Position numbers and translations under genes: made by a program. A model generated the notes under the pieces. It worked only from the letters and a program-made list of their open reading frames with translations, ran no database searches and was not told where the DNA came from. Positions 1 through 9,375 of a stretch of DNA of 64,000 bases are shown one piece after another. How positions within the stretch are numbered: the first letter of the stretch is position 1; each line of letters opens with the position of its first letter. Source of the DNA: a bacterium (GTDB lineage: Bacteria; Bacillota; Clostridia; Lachnospirales; Lachnospiraceae); contig JAMPFT010000001.1 of assembly GCA_023664305.1 (NCBI GenBank), forward strand, positions 383,609 to 447,608. Direction: 5' to 3'.

Positions 1-83
1 ATTGTCTCATATATCGTTGCATCAGTCGAGGTACGGACTATCTACCGTTTACGATAATCATGCTTATGGAAACTTAGATCCAA

Positions 84-209
84 TCATTTCACCACACCAG
101 TCAAGGAATATACTTCATTATATCTCTGAGCCGTTGTTGAATTCATCTGCTTTATGAGCTTCGCCACCAACACACCCCGGAAATCCTCGATGCCATAACC
201 TTTTCCTTT
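84..209 (-). pseudogene. Short open frame, possible gene remnant
   Basis: Downstream of dndA there is a 41-residue stop-free stretch with protein-like composition (it includes GYGIEDFRGVLVAKLIKQMN). It ends in TGA and is preceded directly by an in-frame TGA, so it has no start codon and no ribosome binding site. It may be the C-terminal scrap of a displaced gene at the edge of the island. I do not recognise the family. The rest of bases 1-247 shows nothing else that I can name. Confidence 0.2.
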
Positions 210-247
210 TCATCCGCCCAAAGGCACTTCGAATATCTGTCTTCCAG

Positions 248-1396
248 TTATTTCATTTGCCTTGCCACATCAAGCAAAGCCTGAAAATTGCTAAACACTT
301 CCTCTTTCCTTGTGCCAGGCCCCCAGCTAATCCTTACAGAACATTCAATCTGATCTATCGGGACCCCCATCTCCAGTAAAACATAACTTGGAGAATAACT
401 TTTCGATGTGCAGGCCGATCCATTAGATATACCGCAAAACTGCTTTGTAGATATCATAAGTGCTTCCGATGAAACACCATCTAAACATATATTTAGAGTG
501 CTTGAAATGCAATAATCCTGATCTCCGTTCATATGGTAAGATAATCCGGAATGCTCCAACATCGATAGCAAGCCTTCCCTGATCTGGTGAGACCGTTCGT
601 TATTGGATCGATATTCGGCTTCGGCTAATTCACATGCTTTACCGCATCCCGCAACAAGTGCAACAGGAATTGTGCCAGGTCGAATTCCACGTTCCTGCTG
701 TCCCCCATATATAATGGCCCTCACAGGTGGAAACCTATAAGATTTCTTTCTTAAAACAATAACGCCAACTCCCTGTGGTCCCATAAGCTTATGTGCGCTG
801 AAAGATAACATGTCGTATTTCGCAACTCTTAGTTCTTCAACTAATTTCCCACAGCTTTGAGTAGCATCCACATGAAAAAGTCTCCCTCTCCTCGATAACT
901 CGTCGCCTATTTCGTTCACCGGTTGGATTATACCTGTCTCATTGTTTACATGCATAACACTAACAAGAAGTGTCTGTTCCGTGACCTTGTTCAATATATC
1001 TTCTGCCTTCACTCTGCCGGAAAGATCTGGAGAAACAATGTCAACTGTAAAGCTTTCTTTTTCCATATGCTTTACCGTTTCCAAGACTGCCTTATGCTCA
1101 ATCGAAGTAGTAATAATTTGTTTTCTACCGCTCTCTTTTGCATAATCTCTAAGTCCCTGAATCGCGATATTATTGCTTTCGGTGGCTCCACTGGTAAAAA
1201 AAATCTCATCAGAATTTACTCCTAACAGGCTTGCAACCTGCTTTCTGGCGTTCTCTACTATCTGGCGCGTATCCTCACCATAAATATGAGTGCGACTATC
1301 TGCATTTCCAATATGATTTTTATACACGTCAACCATGTAATCAAGAACTCTCTCGTCAATAGGAGCCGACGCATTGTAATCCAAATACACACTCAT
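248..1396 (-). CDS. dndA: Cysteine desulfurase DndA (NifS/IscS family)
   Basis: This PLP-dependent enzyme takes sulfur from cysteine and hands it to DndC for DNA phosphorothioation. The 382 residues match the usual family length. Visible motifs are the class V aminotransferase start YLDYNASAP, the cofactor-binding TSGATESNN near residue 70, the PLP lysine in SFSAHKLMGP near residue 200, and the catalytic cysteine in GSACTSKSYSP near residue 325. The start codon overlaps the dndE stop in an ATGA arrangement, so translation is probably coupled. It is the last gene of dndCDEA. A housekeeping IscS could look similar, but the position directly after dndE makes the Dnd role very likely. Confidence 0.93.
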   Translation of the reverse strand: MSVYLDYNASAPIDERVLDYMVDVYKNHIGNADSRTHIYGEDTRQIVENARKQVASLLGVNSDEIFFTSGATESNNIAIQGLRDYAKESGRKQIITTSIEHKAVLETVKHMEKESFTVDIVSPDLSGRVKAEDILNKVTEQTLLVSVMHVNNETGIIQPVNEIGDELSRRGRLFHVDATQSCGKLVEELRVAKYDMLSFSAHKLMGPQGVGVIVLRKKSYRFPPVRAIIYGGQQERGIRPGTIPVALVAGCGKACELAEAEYRSNNERSHQIREGLLSMLEHSGLSYHMNGDQDYCISSTLNICLDGVSSEALMISTKQFCGISNGSACTSKSYSPSYVLLEMGVPIDQIECSVRISWGPGTRKEEVFSNFQALLDVARQMK

Positions 1397-1782
1397 GTTT
1401 TTTTCCCTTTAACCACAAGACCCGTTAGATCATCGATGTTCTTTATAAATCCCGTTCCGCTCAAGTGTGCTATACCTCTTTCGAGATTTAACCGAAAATA
1501 CTTAGCAACCGTCTCGTCATCAACAGGAAGAGACATTTTGATACACCATGCTTTTACCAGTGCTTCATATATTTCATAATACTCTCCGCCGAAGGTGAAC
1601 CAAGACATCTCCAGATTACTATCCTCAGCAACTATTATATCCGTAGGAATTGTTTGTTCACTAAGAGAGTAACAAAGCGCCCAGCGACACAAAATATTCC
1701 AATTTTTTATTCCTGTCTTGCCTTTCAGCCGTGAAAGCTGTTCTTTTGCCTTTTGCGACAGATGTATCTGCTTTACAATCAT
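1393..1782 (-). CDS. dndE: DNA phosphorothioation protein DndE
   Basis: A small basic protein of 129 residues, the usual DndE length. It begins with the family-like stretch IHLSQKAKEQLSRLKGKTGI, followed by NWNILCRWALCYSL, and has an SWFTFGGEYYEIYEALV segment in the middle. DndE is known to bind nicked DNA and is needed for sulfur insertion by the DndCDE complex. The gene overlaps both neighbours by four bases (ATGA at each end), a strong sign of coupled translation in dndD-dndE-dndA. The alternative of an unrelated DNA-binding protein is unlikely given this order. Confidence 0.92.
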   Translation of the reverse strand: MIVKQIHLSQKAKEQLSRLKGKTGIKNWNILCRWALCYSLSEQTIPTDIIVAEDSNLEMSWFTFGGEYYEIYEALVKAWCIKMSLPVDDETVAKYFRLNLERGIAHLSGTGFIKNIDDLTGLVVKGKKT

Positions 1783-3731
1783 GACTTAACTCCAATCAAG
1801 TATCCTTTTTGTATAGATGTGCTCTTGGATGCCTCATCGTAATTTAAAGTATATTCATCACCTATGTTCTTCTTCATTAACCTATAAGCTTCTTCACCAA
1901 TCTCCGAGTCTGTGGATAAAATAATAGTCTGCTCGCCCGCATTCGGAAAATATGTTGTAATCAAAGCTGTACGATGCAAAGAATCCATTCTGGATAGTGG
2001 AGTGTCAATTATCACCGGAAGTTTTTGTTTTGAGCATATAGTTAAAGCCCACAAAATCGAGATCACCAACAATTGTTTTTCTCCTGCGGACAAGGAATCT
2101 CTCGGAATCTCTTCGCCTTCATCAGATATACACTTCCAGTCAAGTGTTTCCGGATCCATTACAATTTTTTGAATTAATGACTTTTTATTCGCCAGCTTCA
2201 AATAGCAATCTGTAATCGCTAAAGCCAGTAGATCAACCTTTCTCCTTTGGAGTTCTACTTGATATCTACTTATGATATTCAATGCAATATTTGAATATTT
2301 TTCAATTCGATTAGTGCTGTCTCTAACCTCCACCATTGCTAAATAAGATTCAACCCGTTTATTGAGTTCTGACGATACTGCAATTAATTTTGCGTTTATA
2401 GTGCTTCTTTTTTGCTCCAGTTCCGCAATTATGACCTGATCATCAATGATTGCCTGCTCCACTTTTTTTATCTTTCTATAGACATTTTGCAGTTCCTGAT
2501 CATTTATGTCCAACCTCAGATAACTATCCATCTCATTAATCTGTTCCTTCAGCTTTGTTTTCTTCTCAAGCAATTTTTGAGCATCATTAAAAGTTTTTTC
2601 CAAAATCTCTTCTACAAGATTATTAACTTGAAACAAAGCCTGCTCAGACAATCCGTAAATCACCTCAGTCTGATTATTCTCCGTCTGCTTTTTTATATAC
2701 TCAATAAAATCTTTTCCTGCAATTTTGTCACCAGCATATTGTGAAACAAAACCTGCGAAAATATTGTCTAACTGTTGCATTGACTCGCGCATAATTGTAC
2801 TGATATGCTCATCTGTAGCCTGTACTTTTATTTCTGAAATAAAATTACTGACCAAAAGAAGCGGCATTTCTTCTGAAACCAGTGCATATAAAGTATCTTC
2901 AGTTTTAGACAACTCAACAGCCAAAGTACCTCTTTCCTTTAGTATCTCTTGCTGCTTGTTTACAATGTCCCCTCCCTTTGCTGTATACAGTTGATGCAGC
3001 GCATTTAAAGAATTACTGTTTCTGGCTGATTTTTTGTTGGCTTTTTCTAATGCAACATCAATTTCTTCCAATTCTTTTCCCGCAAGCTCTTTTTCTTCTC
3101 TTAATTGTTGAATTTCTTCAAATGTTTGATCCGGTTTTATTTTCCTGCTTAATCTTTTCAAATTACGCGCGATATCATTACTCAACATATCTAAAACAGA
3201 TATTCCCAGCATTGATCGAATCGAATTTTTTAACTGCATGTTTGTGCTGTCAACAGCCAGTTCTGCTATCTTTTCTCCATCAAAGAAGAAAAAGCTCGAC
3301 AATGCACTTGGGAGAATATTTTCAATAAAAAACGGCCAGTTGTTCGTAAGGAACTCATTGGATTCTCCGTCTTTGGTTACTGAAATCTGTTCCTTAGAGC
3401 GTTTATGGTCAGCATCCCAAGATCTTTTGATTATATAGTTTTCAGAGATTTCGTTATTTATTTCAAACTCAAGCGTTACACTGCATGTCTGATCTTGTGC
3501 TCCCCGATTGATAAAAGATCTTAAATAACCGGAATAAGTTTTTTGACCACTTTCAAAGTACGCAAAAGAGCTCGGTCCGTATAACGCCAACAAAACTGCT
3601 TCCAGGAAAGTCGTCTTGCCCCTGCCATTCATTCCACCAATCAGCACAATCGGCTTATTTCCCTCGAAGACAAACTCATTGTCTCCCGCATATACTCCAA
3701 AATTATGAAGCTGAAGTTTTCTGATTTTCAT
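1779..3731 (-). CDS. dndD: DNA phosphorothioation ATPase DndD (SMC/Rad50-like)
   Basis: An ABC-type ATPase of 650 residues with SMC/Rad50 architecture. The N-terminal head has a Walker A, GGMNGRGKTTF, near residue 33. Long charged coiled-coil segments fill about residues 190-480. The C-terminal head has the signature LSAGEKQLLVIS and a Walker B, LPVIIDTPLSRMDS. DndD is known to power or shape DNA during phosphorothioate incorporation together with DndC and DndE. It starts six bases after the dndC stop and its end overlaps the dndE start. Length, motifs and neighbours agree. Confidence 0.94.
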   Translation of the reverse strand: MKIRKLQLHNFGVYAGDNEFVFEGNKPIVLIGGMNGRGKTTFLEAVLLALYGPSSFAYFESGQKTYSGYLRSFINRGAQDQTCSVTLEFEINNEISENYIIKRSWDADHKRSKEQISVTKDGESNEFLTNNWPFFIENILPSALSSFFFFDGEKIAELAVDSTNMQLKNSIRSMLGISVLDMLSNDIARNLKRLSRKIKPDQTFEEIQQLREEKELAGKELEEIDVALEKANKKSARNSNSLNALHQLYTAKGGDIVNKQQEILKERGTLAVELSKTEDTLYALVSEEMPLLLVSNFISEIKVQATDEHISTIMRESMQQLDNIFAGFVSQYAGDKIAGKDFIEYIKKQTENNQTEVIYGLSEQALFQVNNLVEEILEKTFNDAQKLLEKKTKLKEQINEMDSYLRLDINDQELQNVYRKIKKVEQAIIDDQVIIAELEQKRSTINAKLIAVSSELNKRVESYLAMVEVRDSTNRIEKYSNIALNIISRYQVELQRRKVDLLALAITDCYLKLANKKSLIQKIVMDPETLDWKCISDEGEEIPRDSLSAGEKQLLVISILWALTICSKQKLPVIIDTPLSRMDSLHRTALITTYFPNAGEQTIILSTDSEIGEEAYRLMKKNIGDEYTLNYDEASKSTSIQKGYLIGVKS

Positions 3732-3737
3732 ATGTTG

Positions 3738-5234
3738 CTATTCCTCGTCATCCTCATCCTCAAACTCTGCCGTTTGAAAGTCTAAGAATTTTTCATTATA
3801 TTTACCGCCATGCTCTTTCTTTCTGATCATCAGATCAGAATAAAATTTTGTAGCATCGTCTTCATCTTTATAAAAGTTTCTGCTGATTGTATCATTAATG
3901 CTGTTAAGTATATCTTTCCTTTGACTTACTCCAACTGCCTGATTCTCCAGGTCAATCAATGTAAACATCATCTCAAAGGCCAACTCTTCATCTGGATACA
4001 TTTCATGGCAAATATTTTCTAATATCCTCCACTCCGCCTCACCAAAATTGTCGTTATGTATCCATTCTGGATCGTCGAAAGATTTCTCAAACACCCTTTC
4101 ATATATCTTCGGCAGCGAATCGTCAAACTCATGCTTATCATATACCCAGATCCGGCGAATCGCACGAAGCTCCGGAATTTGGATAAGCTCCAAATCCCGG
4201 AACTCATCCGGGCCATTTATATTTATATCATTCTGAATCCTCAACAACCTTTCAAGCCATTGTTCTCTGACATCCTTTCTATATGGACCATGAAAAAGTT
4301 TTCCATAATTCCCTTGTAAATTGCCTTTCATACGTCGGAAGCTTCTTCGTTCACGGTCTCCATCCTCATTCCCAAATTCGTTTCTGAATTCCAGAAGGGG
4401 AGTCATCCATTCCTTTTCCTGATCATTAGCAATCATTGCTTCCATCGACTTATCTTTTTCAACCATAGTGCAGACCCAGCACCCGAACCTACTCTTACCA
4501 CAAGATGGAGCGTTTTTTTCGATCTGTAAAGGGCATTCGTTATCTGCGGTAGCACCTCTGTACATCGTTAATAAATCCATGTTAGAATACCCCCATGGAT
4601 TTTTGTACTGCATTAGAAATGCCCACACATCATCATCAGACCAATCCTCCATCGGGGAAAAGACCAGTTCATTCGCAAGTGTAGGATTCGGGCTCAAAAG
4701 CTCCCTTACGCGTCTTTTTTCAAGATTAGTCATTGTACGGTTTCTTCTTAAACTTTCCTGCTTTCTGGTTCCCAGTACAAGTATGATCTCTCCGTGTTCG
4801 GCAATCTTACTTCGAATAAAGCTATTAACCGGTTGTATTTTTAATCTGTCGGTACACCAGCGATATTTCATCCTCGGAAAAGGATATCCCCTTCCAAGAA
4901 GATTTACCCAGAATGTATTATTATAATCCGGGAGCAGTCGCACTGGAACAAACGGAAGCTTTTTATAGTCTGCCTCAGTCTTCATCTTCTCAATGGATTT
5001 CTCTACCCATTTCGAGACAACAGGAGATTCCACTAAGGTATCCGTGTTCATTACATGTATTACTTTGTTTCTCTCGTTCTCAGACAACTTTTCAATCGCC
5101 ATCCACACCAGCTGAACAGCCGCCGTACTGTCCTTTCCTCCAGAATATCCTATCATCCATGGAATGTCATCCGCCAAGTACAGATTTTGTATTGTCACAA
5201 TTAAGCCGTCTATCAATTCTTTTGACAAAGCCAT
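3738..5234 (-). CDS. dndC: DNA phosphorothioation sulfurtransferase DndC
   Basis: An adenine nucleotide alpha-hydrolase/PAPS-reductase-like enzyme of 498 residues. The P-loop-like PP motif SGGKDSTAAVQ lies near residue 29. Cysteines likely to bind the 4Fe-4S cluster or carry sulfur sit in YRWCTDRLK, DNECPLQIEKNAPSCGKS and FGCWVCTMVEK. DndC is known to activate the DNA backbone with ATP and insert the sulfur delivered by DndA. The C-terminus is very acidic (EFEDEDDEE). The start is preceded by a GAGGAG ribosome site at a rather long spacing. dndC opens the modification operon behind a dedicated promoter; dndB, which normally sits in front of it, is absent. Confidence 0.94.
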   Translation of the reverse strand: MALSKELIDGLIVTIQNLYLADDIPWMIGYSGGKDSTAAVQLVWMAIEKLSENERNKVIHVMNTDTLVESPVVSKWVEKSIEKMKTEADYKKLPFVPVRLLPDYNNTFWVNLLGRGYPFPRMKYRWCTDRLKIQPVNSFIRSKIAEHGEIILVLGTRKQESLRRNRTMTNLEKRRVRELLSPNPTLANELVFSPMEDWSDDDVWAFLMQYKNPWGYSNMDLLTMYRGATADNECPLQIEKNAPSCGKSRFGCWVCTMVEKDKSMEAMIANDQEKEWMTPLLEFRNEFGNEDGDRERRSFRRMKGNLQGNYGKLFHGPYRKDVREQWLERLLRIQNDININGPDEFRDLELIQIPELRAIRRIWVYDKHEFDDSLPKIYERVFEKSFDDPEWIHNDNFGEAEWRILENICHEMYPDEELAFEMMFTLIDLENQAVGVSQRKDILNSINDTISRNFYKDEDDATKFYSDLMIRKKEHGGKYNEKFLDFQTAEFEDEDDEE

Positions 5235-5243
5235 TTTATAATC

Positions 5244-5396
5244 TCACTCCTCAACAACTTCCCGTAACATCTCTTCAGCATATTGCTTTTCCTGCGTAGC
5301 GGCATTCCCGTCTGCTGTTTTATAATATTAGCAATAAGCGTTGCCACTTCCTTCTTCGTTATAATCCATCAGCACGCATATACCACTGTTTTTCAT
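5244..5396 (-). pseudogene. Decayed short reading frame in the dndC leader
   Basis: The long leader between the dndC promoter and its start codon holds a frame beginning MKNSGICVLMDYNEEG. It is broken by an in-frame TAA at 5330-5328 and then continues for 27 codons of plausible protein (ending YAEEMLREVVEE) to a TGA nine bases before the dndC ATG. The fragment before the TAA could also act as a 22-residue leader peptide. No homologue is recognised, and a lost upstream gene is only one explanation. Confidence 0.3.
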
Positions 5397-5494
5397 TTCT
5401 GCCCCATCAATCTACTCTGTTTTTCCAAACAAGTTTCCATGTCAAATTAATTTGAGTGCAAATGATATGCTTAATTCATTATTTGTCTCCAAAA

Positions 5495-5526
5495 CGCTAT
5501 ACTCAAATATATACTTAAGTGTAGCG
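5495..5526. promoter_or_regulatory. 32-bp palindromic operator at the dndC promoter
   Basis: Starting CGCTATACTC and ending TTAAGTGTAGCG, this stretch matches its own reverse complement at 26 of 32 positions, and all mismatches are transitions. It covers the -10 box and the predicted transcription start of dndC. A related half site plus a perfect 12-base palindrome, CAAATTAATTTG, lies in the leader at 5443-5454. This is what a binding site for a dimeric repressor would look like. The cognate regulator is not encoded in this window. Confidence 0.6.
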
Positions 5527-5546
5527 TCTTTTCCCGTTTCTGTCAA
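5518..5546 (-). promoter_or_regulatory. SigA-type promoter of dndCDEA
   Basis: Read on the minus strand, a perfect -35 TTGACA (5546-5541) is followed after 17 bases by TACACT (5523-5518). The start would be near 5511, giving a leader of about 275 bases before dndC. It lies just past the stop of the upstream 226-residue gene, so the modification genes can be transcribed independently of the helicase genes. Confidence 0.6.
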
Positions 5547-5561
5547 TATACCCAAAACAGT

Positions 5562-6242
5562 CTAACCCCTGAAACTGATCACAAATTTATCATCTAAGCT
5601 TTCCTTCTTAATCCATTCTATGATGGCGGGGGTCACGTCAGTTACTCTTGCTTTTCCTAATGTTACCTTAACGATAAACCCCTTGATCTCATCGCTTAAA
5701 TTCAAACTCTCCTCCAATTCGTCGATTCTTTCTATAGCTGATTTAAAAAGAGCCAGCCTTGTATGTATGCCATCATCAGATAAAGATAAGCCTGACCACT
5801 CGCCTCCATTTGAGATGTTCTCCCTAAGTGCTGAGATTATTTCCTTATCACTCACCAGATTCCCTAACGTATTCAACTTCGATATGCTGCTTTGGGTCTT
5901 TTTTCGATAGTACTCCCTCCATTCCTTTGTAAGATTAGAATTAATCTTTCTGATCTGCTGACGGGCACCTGAAAGAGCCTCGGCATCCACCACTCCCGAA
6001 GAAACAATATTATCCAACTTATCAATACATTCCTCCAAGTTCTGAACCGTTTCTCTGGACACCGCATAGTCAAACACGCTTACGGTTTGCTGCAGCTTAT
6101 AAACAGTATTTGAAAAATCACCTACCACCGTTTTATAATCAGTATCATTCTTTGCTTTTTTTTCAGCGTCCAGAGCCGCATTTTCCAATATGGCCATCTG
6201 TTTCATTTTCTTAACAGACCGGTTAAGGTTAGCCAATAACAT
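5562..6242 (-). CDS. Uncharacterised coiled-coil-rich protein of the defence operon
   Basis: This gene encodes 226 residues and I do not recognise the family. The sequence is mostly charged helix with likely coiled coils (about residues 5-110 and 130-180), without signal peptide, membrane segment or visible catalytic motif. It ends in a mixed segment, VTPAIIEWIKKESLDDKF. Its start overlaps the end of the large ATPase gene by 14 bases, so it is probably co-translated and may be a subunit or regulator of that ATPase. It is the last gene before the separate dndC promoter. Confidence 0.75.
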   Translation of the reverse strand: MLLANLNRSVKKMKQMAILENAALDAEKKAKNDTDYKTVVGDFSNTVYKLQQTVSVFDYAVSRETVQNLEECIDKLDNIVSSGVVDAEALSGARQQIRKINSNLTKEWREYYRKKTQSSISKLNTLGNLVSDKEIISALRENISNGGEWSGLSLSDDGIHTRLALFKSAIERIDELEESLNLSDEIKGFIVKVTLGKARVTDVTPAIIEWIKKESLDDKFVISFRG

Positions 6243-9200
6243 GATTCTTCTTTACCTCCTCAATAACACTCCGGCATAAATTTAATTTCTCCTTCTCGTT
6301 CTTAAATTGATCTTCAGACTCTTCCCCTAAACCCGTACCCAAATCAGCCATACGTTTATCTGCCTCAAGGTCAACTGTCTCTACATCCGTGCTAACCACC
6401 TTCAGCAATTCCACAAATATCTTTATCCACCGCATGGGATCCCTACTCAACCTAATCAGCGATTCAACAGAGTCCTGTGTTTTAAGAATCTCCTGGGCAT
6501 TCTTTATAGCACTCAGAATCTGCGTGGCGCTTTTCTTACAGGCATTGATCTTGCCAAGGTCATAATGTACCGCAACACTTACATGACTAGTCTGCGCTTG
6601 TGAATAGAATTGCCCTATTTTCTTTATTATATCTTCAATGTCACCTGTTGTTTCCAGACCTTCCAGCTCTATAAGCGTTGATAAGAACTGAATCTGTGAA
6701 GATAATGCCTCTTTTTCGCCCTCAACAACTACATCGACTCGTTCAAGGATCTTCTTTAAATGCTCACTGTACATCCTCCTTTTCCTGACAGAATCATCCA
6801 ATTGCAATTCTTCGTCTGTAAAGTGCAGGCCAGATCTTATGACTTTATGTACAGCCTTGTTGTATGAAACATAGTCATACTCATAGTTCGTTGAGTTACT
6901 TGCATTACCCTGTGGAAGGTTATAATATTGCAAAACACAATTATGTGCTTCCATTCCGTCAGAACCATTCAAAATCTTCAATAAATCATTCCAATTTTTT
7001 GTATGGAAGTTCTCTTCCGTATTTGCCGGATTTTTAGCAAGCAACATTTCTGCCGTAAAGTTTTGCGGACTCTGATAATTCTTACAGTATCCGTTAAAGA
7101 TCAGTCTGTAATATTCCGCTGCAGCTGCGTAAGTAAAATAGTCCGTTTTCTTATCGTCATAGCTGATAACCGCTTTTACGATGAATGGCTTTATGCTCTC
7201 GCTCCATCTCTGCACCCGGTATAGGTAATCTGTAGAACCCTTAAAATTCCAAGATTTCTTTCCTACTTCACTCCAACGAACAAACGCCTCTATAATCTTT
7301 CTCGACTCAATCGAGGCAGGCAGGGTAATCACAGCGTCACTTTTCATTGTCTGACGCTCGAATGCCACAAGAAACTTATTGGTATCCTTGACCTTCACCA
7401 TGGCATCAATAGAAACACCTTCCGAAAGCCAGTCAATGGTATCAAAAAGATATCCGTTAATATTCTTTCTTACATCGTTTAGGGCTCGTACATTTTTTGT
7501 TGTCGCACCTATATTTAGCTTGTAATCTTTTTGCTCTATCCAGCGGTCTGCTTCAGCCAACGCTATCAGTACCTGCTCATTTTCTTTCTCAGGCGTTTCC
7601 TCAACCGTAGGTCCTTTTCCGTCCCATCCGCCGACTTTGCTATTATCCTGTTGACTTTCCTGCAGCCCGCTGTCATCGCTGACCTGCACCCCGTCAATAA
7701 TCGGCAAGCCAAGTTGCCGATACACACTTGATGGAATGCCCGCTACAATCTTCTCTCCATTCCTTTCTGATAACCGCAAGGTGCCGTCTCCCCATATATA
7801 CATGAAGAATGACAACCTGATTTTTGTAGCGTCATCTAACGTGTTGTTATTATATATCGAATTCTGTAACTCTGTATTTGACGCCTGAAATGATGGTCTA
7901 CGCAACGGAAATTCGTCCAGATGTTCCATTGCATCCTTGATATAGGGCTCAATAATCTCCCTCATCAATGCTCTGGGATTTCTCTTATTGGTCTCCTGCT
8001 TTTCGTATAGGAATACGATAGCATTTTTTGTAAACGGAAACAAATTGATCGCCTGTCCATTATATTTATACTCTCCCCATCCTTTGCCAATTGTGTCCGT
8101 ATGGATCGGATAGTTATTCAGATCCGCCTTTCCGTCCTGAACCCATTTACTTATATCTTCCGTAGAAAGAGAGATTGTATTCAGATATTTTGCAAAGAAC
8201 TCGATCAAACCGCTCTGATTCCCTGAAAACAGATCGTCAGGAACATATACAAAATTATGTATCCTCCCTTTGGTATTACTTCTGAATTTCTCTCTATAAT
8301 AACCACCCGTTGAACCCACCACCGCATTGAGTCTGCACATGTTCTTATCCGGATACTCTATTTTATCCGTCAGCAGGGCATCAAGCAGAGAATCATCAAC
8401 TCCGGATGCTGCAGTAATATCTTCAATCAGTATGGTTAATGTTTTTCCTTGTTTAAGCAGTTCCCGTCTTATTTCTTCGATCACACTGGCCAGATCACCC
8501 GGTTCTAATCCCGCACAACGCTGTATAACCTTGTCTACAAAAAGATTCATGTATTCTTTTACAGAGTCCACAAAATCCGGTTTCCCAAGCAGTTTATCCG
8601 CAATCTTTCTTGCTTTATCATCTGCGCCCAAATACAGCTGGTTACGAAATTCTGCATCTATCTCGAAATCTTCTCTGACGAACTCGGGCGCTTTGTCATT
8701 GATCTCATTTGTTCTATTTTCGGCAAACTTCCCATATATACGGTCTATAGGGCCATCATCATCCATGAGCCTCGTTTTGAACAAAGAATTCTGTAGTAAA
8801 GCGATTAGATGCTTTCTGTCAACATTATTGACTTTTCTCTCCCCCTCTTCATCTCCCGCTTTCCCATCATCATTAGTGACCTGAATGATAAACTGATAAT
8901 AAATCGTTTCCTTCAGTTCTTTTTCAGAAACCGCTGCCGCCGCTGATGCAAGCTTTTTGTACAATTCCCTGTTAGGAAGATCTCTGACTTCCGGAAGCTC
9001 AATCAGCTGTCTGATCGTTCCTTTAAGAGTATTATCAGCCCTCCTGATCGGAAGGACAATTTCGTCCTCAGATTTTCTTATCTCAAGCACAGAGTTAATC
9101 CATCTGATCAGATGAGACTTTCCCGCACCGCTGTCACCTATTACCAGAACGAACTGATCCTCTTCCTTTTCACCCATAAATTGTTCGTACACATCTTCTT

Positions 9201-9375
9201 CCGTTTTCGGATGTTTTTTATCCTGCTCCGGCACTTCAGCATGATCTGTCAGCTGCTCCGTTACATAAAGCCTCTTCATTGGAACATGCGTAGCAAGGAA
9301 ATCCCCTTGCGAGTTATGCATAACATCTGGTCGAATAACATCCATGTATCTTCTTCTCGCTATATCTATATTCAT
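6229..9375 (-). CDS. Large P-loop ATPase, DpdH-like
   Basis: A protein of 1048 residues. After a short N-terminus comes a Walker A, VIGDSGAGKSHLIRW, near residue 80, and a Walker-B-like strand, KTLTILIEDITAASG, near residue 315. The rest is helical with no recognised nuclease motif. Size, motif layout and order next to the two helicases and the small protein resemble DpdH of deazaguanine DNA-modification islands; this assignment is from memory of the family, not a search. It overlaps the preceding gene by four bases (ATGA) and the following gene by 14. It probably acts in recognising or restricting DNA that lacks the phosphorothioate mark. Confidence 0.7.
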   Translation of the reverse strand: MNIDIARRRYMDVIRPDVMHNSQGDFLATHVPMKRLYVTEQLTDHAEVPEQDKKHPKTEEDVYEQFMGEKEEDQFVLVIGDSGAGKSHLIRWINSVLEIRKSEDEIVLPIRRADNTLKGTIRQLIELPEVRDLPNRELYKKLASAAAAVSEKELKETIYYQFIIQVTNDDGKAGDEEGERKVNNVDRKHLIALLQNSLFKTRLMDDDGPIDRIYGKFAENRTNEINDKAPEFVREDFEIDAEFRNQLYLGADDKARKIADKLLGKPDFVDSVKEYMNLFVDKVIQRCAGLEPGDLASVIEEIRRELLKQGKTLTILIEDITAASGVDDSLLDALLTDKIEYPDKNMCRLNAVVGSTGGYYREKFRSNTKGRIHNFVYVPDDLFSGNQSGLIEFFAKYLNTISLSTEDISKWVQDGKADLNNYPIHTDTIGKGWGEYKYNGQAINLFPFTKNAIVFLYEKQETNKRNPRALMREIIEPYIKDAMEHLDEFPLRRPSFQASNTELQNSIYNNNTLDDATKIRLSFFMYIWGDGTLRLSERNGEKIVAGIPSSVYRQLGLPIIDGVQVSDDSGLQESQQDNSKVGGWDGKGPTVEETPEKENEQVLIALAEADRWIEQKDYKLNIGATTKNVRALNDVRKNINGYLFDTIDWLSEGVSIDAMVKVKDTNKFLVAFERQTMKSDAVITLPASIESRKIIEAFVRWSEVGKKSWNFKGSTDYLYRVQRWSESIKPFIVKAVISYDDKKTDYFTYAAAAEYYRLIFNGYCKNYQSPQNFTAEMLLAKNPANTEENFHTKNWNDLLKILNGSDGMEAHNCVLQYYNLPQGNASNSTNYEYDYVSYNKAVHKVIRSGLHFTDEELQLDDSVRKRRMYSEHLKKILERVDVVVEGEKEALSSQIQFLSTLIELEGLETTGDIEDIIKKIGQFYSQAQTSHVSVAVHYDLGKINACKKSATQILSAIKNAQEILKTQDSVESLIRLSRDPMRWIKIFVELLKVVSTDVETVDLEADKRMADLGTGLGEESEDQFKNEKEKLNLCRSVIEEVKKNHVIG

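Noticed and set aside
248-1396. Housekeeping IscS rather than DndA
   Set aside because: The gene is coupled by ATGA overlap to dndE and there are no iscU or thiI neighbours.
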